NCBI GenBank assembly: GCA_002400365.1
Contig: DHFK01000081.1
Span: forward strand, 5,964 to 16,147
Direction: 5' to 3'
DNA length: 10,184 nucleotides
Origin: Anaerolineales bacterium UBA4826
Lineage (GTDB): Bacteria; Chloroflexota; Anaerolineae; UBA4142
Position numbers and translations under genes: made by a program
The notes under the pieces: generated by a model
Told to the model about the DNA's origin: nothing
Seen by the model: the letters and a program-made list of their open reading frames with translations, nothing else
The model's database searches: none
Shown here: positions 6,013 through 10,184 of the stretch, piece after piece
Position numbering within the stretch: position 1 is the first letter of the stretch
Layout: each line of letters starts with the position of its first letter

Positions 6013-7047
6013 ATGCCCAGCCCTGCGACCCCCGTTCCACAATCCATTATCGAAGAAGCCGAGAAAGAACGCACCCAGGTTGAAATCGAAGCGCGTGAGA
6101 TTGACACGCTGCTCAAGCAAACCGGCGGCGAGGTCGAACGGCTCCAGCAGCGACAATCCGAGACGGCCCAAAGACTCCGCCAGGTCGAAGCCAACCTGGA
6201 AGCGTATCCGCGCGAGGAAATCAAAGACACTTTTGCGGCGACGCTGGACGCGCAGATGCGCCTCTTTATGATGCGCAACCAGGTGGAGCAACTCCAGAAC
6301 AAGCAACGCGCGCTGCAACGCTATCGCGTGCAACTGGACCGCCTCATCCAGTCGGCGCGGCATCTAGCGAGCGTATCGAACTTGGCGTTGGCGTCCGACG
6401 AGACGCGCGGCGTGGATCAGGAAGCCATCAACCAGATCATTGACGCGCAGGAAACCGAACGCCAGAGCCTGGCGCGGCAAATGCACGATGGTCCGGCGCA
6501 ATCGCTGACGAATCTGATCCTGCAAGCCGAAATCGTCGAGCGCTTGTTCGACAGCGACCCGGCCAAAGCGCACGTGGAACTGGTCGCGCTCAAAACGGCG
6601 GCGAATACGACGTTTCAGCGCATCCGCGATTTCATTTTCGATCTGCGTCCGATGATGTTGGACGATCTGGGTCTCGTGCCCACGCTCAAACGCTACGCCC
6701 AGACCTTCGAGATCAAGACGCGCCTGCCCATCCAGGTCACTACGGTGGGAGAAAGAGCGCTGCCCAAGTACGTCGAGGTGACGATCTTTCGGTCCGTGCA
6801 GGAATTGCTCAACGACGCCGCGCGGCACGCCCAGGTCGCGCACGCCCAAGTCACGCTCGACCTGCAGAGCAATCCCATAGTCATCACGGTCGAGGACGAC
6901 GGCAAGGGCGCCGAGACCGCCACGCGCAGGATTCCGGCTACTCTGACCGGACTGGACAAGCGGATTCAGATGCTGGGCGGCAGGATCCAAATGCAAGGCG
7001 GCGCAAGCCAAGGCGCCCGAGTGCGCATCGAACTGCCGGTGAGTTAG
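6013..7047 (+). CDS. DegS-like cytoplasmic sensor histidine kinase
   Basis: A 344-residue protein without TM segments. Residues about 12-115 are a charged heptad-rich coiled coil resembling the DegS sensor domain, including AYPREEIKDTF (64-74). The dimerisation/phospho-acceptor domain has ETERQSLARQMHDGPAQSL (147-165) with H158, and DLRPMMLDDLGLVPTLKRY (210-228), which closely matches what I recall of Bacillus DegS. The HATPase domain (about 255-342) is atypical. The N box reads QELLNDAARHA, putting Asp268 where the Mg-binding Asn should be. The G1 box is DDGKGA without the usual aromatic. The G2 region is GLDKRIQML instead of GLxxMRER. ATP use may therefore be weak. The ATG at 6013 has AGAGG 8 nt upstream and is 4 nt after the preceding stop, so it is co-transcribed with the kinase-regulator fusion. 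Its signal is unknown. Confidence 0.9.
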   Translation: MPSPATPVPQSIIEEAEKERTQVEIEAREIDTLLKQTGGEVERLQQRQSETAQRLRQVEANLEAYPREEIKDTFAATLDAQMRLFMMRNQVEQLQNKQRALQRYRVQLDRLIQSARHLASVSNLALASDETRGVDQEAINQIIDAQETERQSLARQMHDGPAQSLTNLILQAEIVERLFDSDPAKAHVELVALKTAANTTFQRIRDFIFDLRPMMLDDLGLVPTLKRYAQTFEIKTRLPIQVTTVGERALPKYVEVTIFRSVQELLNDAARHAQVAHAQVTLDLQSNPIVITVEDDGKGAETATRRIPATLTGLDKRIQMLGGRIQMQGGASQGARVRIELPVS

Positions 7048-7051
7048 TCCA

Positions 7052-7084
7052 AGCAACCCGTTTTCTTGAAGAAAACGGGTTGCT
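7052..7084. repeat. 33-nt near-perfect palindrome (possible bidirectional terminator)
   Basis: AGCAACCCGTTTTC, loop TTGAA, then the exact complement: 14 paired bases plus two more symmetric ones. It begins 4 nt after the stop of the DegS-like kinase gene and ends just before the dnaJ promoter. There is no T-run after either arm, so it is not a classical intrinsic terminator. I recall similar palindromes scattered in Chloroflexota intergenic DNA but could not check this. Confidence 0.75.
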
Positions 7085-7089
7085 AAACC

Positions 7090-7117
7090 TTTACAAACGC
7101 TCTCTTTCGCATATAAT
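7090..7117 (+). promoter_or_regulatory. dnaJ promoter
   Basis: TTTACA (7090-7095, 5 of 6 of the -35 consensus), a 16-nt spacer and a perfect TATAAT (7112-7117). Only 7 nt separate the -10 box from the GTG at 7125, so the transcript should begin at or next to the start codon. No CIRCE (HrcA operator) inverted repeat is visible, so heat-shock control of that type is not indicated. Confidence 0.7.
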
Positions 7118-7124
7118 TACCGCC

Positions 7125-8237
7125 GTGCCAACTAAACGCGACTATTATGACATCCTCGGCGTGAGCCGCCATGCGAGCGACGACGAAATCAAAAAAGCAT
7201 TCCGTCGCCTCGCCAAACAATACCATCCCGACGCCAACCCCGGCGACGCAGACGCCGCCGAGAAATTCAAAGAAATGGGCGAAGCGTACCAGGTCTTGTC
7301 CGATCCGGAAAAGCGCCAGTTGTACGATCGCTACGGTCACAATCCACCTCAAGGTGGCTTTGGCGATTTCACCGGCTTTGGGGGCTTTGCCGACATCTTT
7401 GAAGAGTTCTTTGGCTTTGGCTCGCGCGCCGCGCAACGCCGGGGACCTCAACCCGGCGCGCACCTCAAATATAACCTGACGATTACATTCGAAGAAGCGG
7501 TCTTTGGCGTCGAGAAAGAACTGGAAATTCCCCGCCTGGAAACTTGCCCGACCTGCCGCGGCAGCGGCGCGGAGCCGGGGACGACGCCGGTACGCTGTCC
7601 CCAATGCCAGGGGACCGGCGAAGTGCGGCGCGTGCAACAATCCATCTTTGGGTCTTTCGTCAACGTTGGGACGTGCCCGCGCTGCGAAGGCGAAGGCGAA
7701 GTCGTCGCGACGCCGTGCTCCAACTGCAGAGGGCAAAAGCGCGTTCAGATCACGCGCCGACTCGAGGTTGCGGTTCCTGCCGGCGTGGACGACGGCACGC
7801 AGATCCGTCTCGCCGGCGAAGGCGAAGCCGGCGCGCGCGGCGGACCGGCGGGCAACCTGTACGTCGTCGTCAACGTCAAGCGGCATCCATTCTATCGGCG
7901 CGAGGGGACCGATCTGTTGCTCGATCTGCCGATCAACATCGCGCAAGCCGCGTTAGGCGATGAAATACAGGTGCCGACGTTGGAGGGTCAGGTCCCGCTG
8001 ACGCTTCCATCCGGCGTTCAGCCCGGGCAAACCTTTCGCATCAAGGGACAGGGCGTGCCGCATCTGCGGCGCAACGGTCGCGGCGATTTGATCGTGACGA
8101 TCCAAATCGTCGTCCCACAAAAGTTGAACGAGAAACAAAAGACGCTTTTGCGCGAATTGGCAAAAACGCTGGAAAAGGAACCGGTCGGGCTGCGGGACAA
8201 GGGCGTGTTCGGCAAAGTGAAAGACGCGTTCAAGTAG
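7125..8237 (+). CDS. dnaJ: Molecular chaperone DnaJ (Hsp40)
   Basis: Cytosolic co-chaperone that delivers clients to DnaK and stimulates its ATPase. It has 370 residues with full type I architecture. The J domain (about 4-70) has HPD at 34-36. A short Gly/Phe region (77-100) follows. The zinc-binding region has four C-x-x-C pairs (C141/C144, C158/C161, C184/C187, C198/C201). Two beta-rich client-binding domains and a dimerisation tail complete it. The first three zinc repeats are canonical C-x-x-C-x-G-x-G; the fourth is CSNCRGQK, lacking the last Gly. The start is GTG at 7125, giving (M)PTKRDYYDILGV as in other DnaJ proteins. The frame extends upstream to a TTG at 7080 that lies inside the palindrome and promoter, which is unlikely. 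There is no ribosome binding site and the TATAAT box is 7 nt away, so the mRNA is probably leaderless. prmA and rsmE follow; grpE and dnaK are not in the window. Confidence 0.96.
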   Translation: MPTKRDYYDILGVSRHASDDEIKKAFRRLAKQYHPDANPGDADAAEKFKEMGEAYQVLSDPEKRQLYDRYGHNPPQGGFGDFTGFGGFADIFEEFFGFGSRAAQRRGPQPGAHLKYNLTITFEEAVFGVEKELEIPRLETCPTCRGSGAEPGTTPVRCPQCQGTGEVRRVQQSIFGSFVNVGTCPRCEGEGEVVATPCSNCRGQKRVQITRRLEVAVPAGVDDGTQIRLAGEGEAGARGGPAGNLYVVVNVKRHPFYRREGTDLLLDLPINIAQAALGDEIQVPTLEGQVPLTLPSGVQPGQTFRIKGQGVPHLRRNGRGDLIVTIQIVVPQKLNEKQKTLLRELAKTLEKEPVGLRDKGVFGKVKDAFK

Positions 8238-8238
8238 T

Positions 8239-8298
8239 GTGCCGCGTGGCGAGTGACGCATGAATCCCCTCACCCGCCACTCGTCACCCGACACTCTC
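8239..8298. repeat. Palindromic intergenic repeat, 7-nt words (CGAGTG / CACTCG type)
   Basis: The left arm has three heptads CCGCGTG, GCGAGTG, ACGCATG (8242-8262). After the 8-nt loop AATCCCCT, the right arm has four inverted heptads CACCCGC, CACTCGT, CACCCGA, CACTCTC (8271-8298). It starts just after the dnaJ TAG (8235-8237) and ends 1 nt before the prmA ATG. It therefore fills the whole gap and leaves no room for a ribosome binding site for prmA. Confidence 0.75.
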
Positions 8299-8299
8299 T

Positions 8300-9229
8300 A
8301 TGAACTGGATCGAACTCTCGCTTCAAACCGACGCGGAAGGCGCGGAAGCCGCCGCCGCGTTGCTCAACGAGTTCGTCAGCGGCGGCGCGGCGATCGAAGA
8401 AACACTTTTGCCAGACCCCGGCGTGCCGTTCGACCCGGCGCGGGCGTTTACCGTCCGCGCTTTTTTTCCGGCTGACGACCGCGCCGGCGTGGCGCGCGCC
8501 GAGACAAGTCTCTGGCATCTCGCGCAATTGCGCCCCCTCTCCGCGCCGCGCACGCGCGAACTCGCCGAAGAAGACTGGGCTGAGGCGTGGAAAAAACACT
8601 ATACGATACTGCGCGTCGGCAAGTCGCTCGTCATCAAACCCTCCTGGCTGGAGTACGCGCCGCGCGAGAACGACCTCGTCATCGAACTCGATCCGGGAAT
8701 GGCGTTCGGCACCGGCTTGCATCCGACGACGCGCCTGTGCATGGTCGCGCTGGAAAAGCGCATGGCAAACCTTGCGCCGGTGACGGAACCCGCGCAAGGT
8801 TTGCGGCTGCTCGACGTGGGCACCGGCTCCGGCATTCTCTCGATCACCGCCGCGAAACTCGGCGCGCGTACAGTCCTCGCGCTCGACACAGACCCGATCG
8901 CCGTCGAAACCGCCGCGCGCAATGTGGCGATCAACCACGCGGCAGACATCGTGCGCGTCGAGCGCGGCACGCTTGACGCCGACAAACACTGTAACCTTTT
9001 CGACCTCCTGTGCATCAATATACTTGCCGAAGTGATTTGCGACCTTGCGCCCGCGCTCGCTTCGGCTTTGCGTTCGGGCGGCAGCGTCATCGCGTCCGGC
9101 ATCCTGGACTACAAAGCCGACGATGTCGTGGACGCATTGAACGCGGTGGGCATCGAGATTGTCGAGAAGATGCAGGAAGAGGATTGGGTGGCGCTGGTCG
9201 GACAGAAGAAATCGGAGATTGGACGTTAG
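8300..9229 (+). CDS. prmA: Ribosomal protein L11 methyltransferase
   Basis: SAM-dependent methyltransferase that modifies lysines and the N-terminus of ribosomal protein L11. It has 309 residues. The N-terminal L11-recognition domain is residues about 1-95, with WAEAWKKHYTILRVG (93-107) at the linker. DPGMAFGTGLHPTT (131-144) is the family signature preceding the Rossmann fold. LLDVGTGSGILSI (170-182) is SAM motif I, D196 in LALDTD contacts the ribose, and INILAEVI (239-246) is the catalytic loop (usually ANIL). DWVALV (295-300) is the usual C-terminal strand. The last residues SEIGR and the TAG stop are encoded inside a heptad repeat, so the tail beyond about residue 303 is probably not ancestral. 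No ribosome binding site is visible before the ATG because a repeat abuts it. Translation may depend on dnaJ read-through or on a leaderless or unstructured start. It is followed by rsmE, a conserved order. Confidence 0.95.
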   Translation: MNWIELSLQTDAEGAEAAAALLNEFVSGGAAIEETLLPDPGVPFDPARAFTVRAFFPADDRAGVARAETSLWHLAQLRPLSAPRTRELAEEDWAEAWKKHYTILRVGKSLVIKPSWLEYAPRENDLVIELDPGMAFGTGLHPTTRLCMVALEKRMANLAPVTEPAQGLRLLDVGTGSGILSITAAKLGARTVLALDTDPIAVETAARNVAINHAADIVRVERGTLDADKHCNLFDLLCINILAEVICDLAPALASALRSGGSVIASGILDYKADDVVDALNAVGIEIVEKMQEEDWVALVGQKKSEIGR

Positions 9230-9283
9230 AGATTGGAGATTAGAGATTCTGCTGCCTTCATTCTCCAATCTCTAGTCTCTGAT
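9211..9283. repeat. Palindromic repeat, 7-nt words (ATTRGAG type), overlapping prmA 3' end
   Basis: Five tandem heptads, ATCGGAG, ATTGGAC, GTTAGAG, ATTGGAG, ATTAGAG (9211-9245), a 17-nt spacer, then three inverted heptads CTCCAAT, CTCTAGT, CTCTGAT (9263-9283). A 13-bp stretch is perfectly complementary (9227-9239 with 9262-9274). The first heptads lie in the prmA frame and provide its last codons and TAG stop. Stop codons occur in all three plus-strand frames across the element (TAG at 9227, 9241 and 9273). Confidence 0.85.
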
Positions 9284-9295
9284 CTCTTCCATCAA

Positions 9296-10036
9296 ATGCA
9301 CCGCTTTTTCATTCCCCCCAAATCCATTCACGACAACCGCGTCTTGTTGCGCGGCACCATCGTGCATCAAATTCGCGACGTGCTGCGGATGCGCCCCGGC
9401 GAGAACATCGTGCTGCTGGACAACTCGGGCTGGGCGCATCAAACCGAACTCGTCACGATTGACCGCGACACCGTGCGCGGACGCGTCGTCGAAAAATGGA
9501 AACTCGAAACTGAGCCGAGCGCGCGGATCACGCTCTACCAGGGTCTGCTCAAAGGGCAGAAATTCGATTGGGTCCTGCAAAAAGGGACTGAAATCGGCAT
9601 CGCCGCGTTCGCGCCGATCCTGACCGCGCGGTGCATCGTCGGCAGTTTGAACGATGTCAGCGATGGGCGCGTGGAACGCTGGGAGCGCATCGTCGTCGAA
9701 GCGGCGGAGCAAGCCGGGCGCGCGCGGCTGCCGCATCTCGGCGCGGCAATGTTGTTTTCTCACGCGTGCGAGATCGCCGGGCGCGGCGGCTTGTCGCTGA
9801 TGCCCTGGGAAGAAGAGCACACGCGCGGTTTGCGCGAAGCGCTCCAGCCAATCCCCAAAGCCAAAGAGATCAACTTGTTCATCGGACCCGAGGGCGGCTT
9901 TACGGAGGAAGAGGTCGCCGCCGCGCAAGAGCACGGCGTGCTGCCCGTATCGCTCGGTCCGCGCATCTTGCGCGCGGAGACGGCGGGGCTGGCGGCGGCA
10001 GCGGCGATTTTGTACGAAGTGGGAGACCTGGGATAA
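9296..10036 (+). CDS. rsmE: 16S rRNA (uracil-1498-N3)-methyltransferase
   Basis: RsmE methylates U1498 of 16S rRNA using SAM and has a SPOUT (trefoil-knot) fold. It has 246 residues, the usual length. The N-terminal PUA-like domain opens with MHRFFIP and continues to about residue 70. LLKGQKFDWVLQKGTEIG (84-101) and EAAEQAGRARLP (135-146) are the typical SPOUT-domain motifs. LFIGPEGGFTEEE (194-206) and SLGPRILRAETA (219-230) form the knot that binds SAM. The frame is open upstream to 9233, but those codons are repeat sequence. ATG 9296 matches the family start. No clear ribosome binding site is present. It is last in the dnaJ-prmA-rsmE cluster. Confidence 0.96.
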   Translation: MHRFFIPPKSIHDNRVLLRGTIVHQIRDVLRMRPGENIVLLDNSGWAHQTELVTIDRDTVRGRVVEKWKLETEPSARITLYQGLLKGQKFDWVLQKGTEIGIAAFAPILTARCIVGSLNDVSDGRVERWERIVVEAAEQAGRARLPHLGAAMLFSHACEIAGRGGLSLMPWEEEHTRGLREALQPIPKAKEINLFIGPEGGFTEEEVAAAQEHGVLPVSLGPRILRAETAGLAAAAAILYEVGDLG

Positions 10037-10037
10037 G

Positions 10038-10079
10038 GCGTGAAACGCGAATGTAAAACGTAAAGCGAAAAACGTAAAC
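10038..10079. repeat. 7-nt-word repeat (CGTAAAA type) after rsmE
   Basis: Starts 1 nt after the rsmE TAA. Three clean heptads, CGTAAAG, CGAAAAA, CGTAAAC (10059-10079), are preceded by degenerate copies (CGTGAAA, CGCGAATG, TAAAA). The words match those of the 3062-3117 element. A short inverted match GTTTAC at 10091-10096 could pair with GTAAAC (10074-10079), but a full second arm is not visible. Confidence 0.65.
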
Positions 10080-10141
10080 TCTTTCAATGCGTTTACAGAA
10101 TTACCTCGCGACAATTGCGTTGACCGCGAAGATAATTTGAT

Positions 10142-10184
10142 CCGCGAATAACGCGAATCGCGCGAATAAAAAAAGATTAGCGAT
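10142..10184. repeat. 9-nt-word repeat (CGCGAATA type), cut by window edge
   Basis: Three tandem 9-mers, CCGCGAATA, ACGCGAATC and GCGCGAATA (10142-10168), are followed by an A-run and then GATTAGCG (10175-10182). The last piece is nearly the complement of the word (ATTCGCG expected), so it is probably the start of the inverted arm, which continues outside. With 10038-10079 it occupies most of the 148-bp gene-free end of the window. I see no gene in 10037-10184. Confidence 0.7.

Noticed and set aside
4554..6302. Minus-strand open frame of 582 codons opposite the kinase-regulator gene
   Set aside because: The plus strand encodes clear kinase, receiver and HTH motifs. The antisense product has low-complexity composition and no start context.
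8239..8298. CIRCE-like heat-shock operator or attenuator near the chaperone genes
   Set aside because: The GAGTG and CACTC pieces superficially resemble CIRCE, but the 9-bp arms TTAGCACTC/GAGTGCTAA are absent. The sequence resolves into tandem heptads, and the position is after dnaJ, not before it.
8270..10114. Long minus-strand open frames opposite prmA and rsmE
   Set aside because: Both plus-strand genes carry family signatures over their full length. The antisense frames are Arg/Glu-rich shadows.
10037..10184. Possible CRISPR array or origin-like repeats at the right end
   Set aside because: The units are 7 or 9 nt and directly adjacent, without unique spacers of about 30 nt. No DnaA-box pattern or AT-rich unwinding element is evident.

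Overview
The window looks like chromosomal DNA of an uncultured-type Chloroflexota bacterium (Anaerolineae-like). This is inferred from high GC, the gene mix, and gene junctions packed with short-word palindromic repeats of a kind I associate with that phylum. No marker gene here fixes the taxonomy.

Left half, minus strand (positions 4516 down to 1): a strong sigma70-type promoter (4488-4516) drives an acyl-CoA dehydrogenase gene, a 60-residue single-pass membrane protein gene, etfB and etfA. This is a fatty-acid or related acyl-CoA oxidation unit in which the dehydrogenase hands electrons to the ETF heterodimer. A GC-rich hairpin (about 1118-1159) follows etfA. A separate ABC-2 type exporter permease gene then starts at 1088 and runs off the left edge.

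Right half, plus strand: a promoter divergent from the acyl-CoA dehydrogenase promoter leads into a two-gene signalling unit. The first protein (4593-6008) fuses a NarX/DegS-type kinase core to a NarL/DegU-type response regulator. The second (6013-7047) is a DegS-like cytoplasmic kinase with an N-terminal coiled coil. The two kinase halves carry complementary defects: the first has lost the phospho-acceptor histidine but keeps a good ATPase domain, while the second keeps the histidine but has a damaged N box. This is the best candidate here for an undescribed arrangement. A 33-nt palindrome separates it from dnaJ, prmA and rsmE, a chaperone / ribosome-methylation cluster with an order well known from other bacteria. 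dnaJ appears to be leaderless.

Nearly every loose gene junction (2170-2249, 3062-3117, 8239-8298, 9211-9283, 10038-10079, 10142-10184) holds a repeat built from 7- or 9-nt words. Most have about three copies in one orientation, a spacer, then about three inverted copies. The words differ between loci but the architecture is the same. The elements start at, or even supply, the stop codon of the upstream gene. Tight operon junctions (acd to the small ORF, and the two signalling genes) lack them. The largest gene-free stretches are about 155 bp (4437-4592) and 148 bp (10037-10184); both are described as features.
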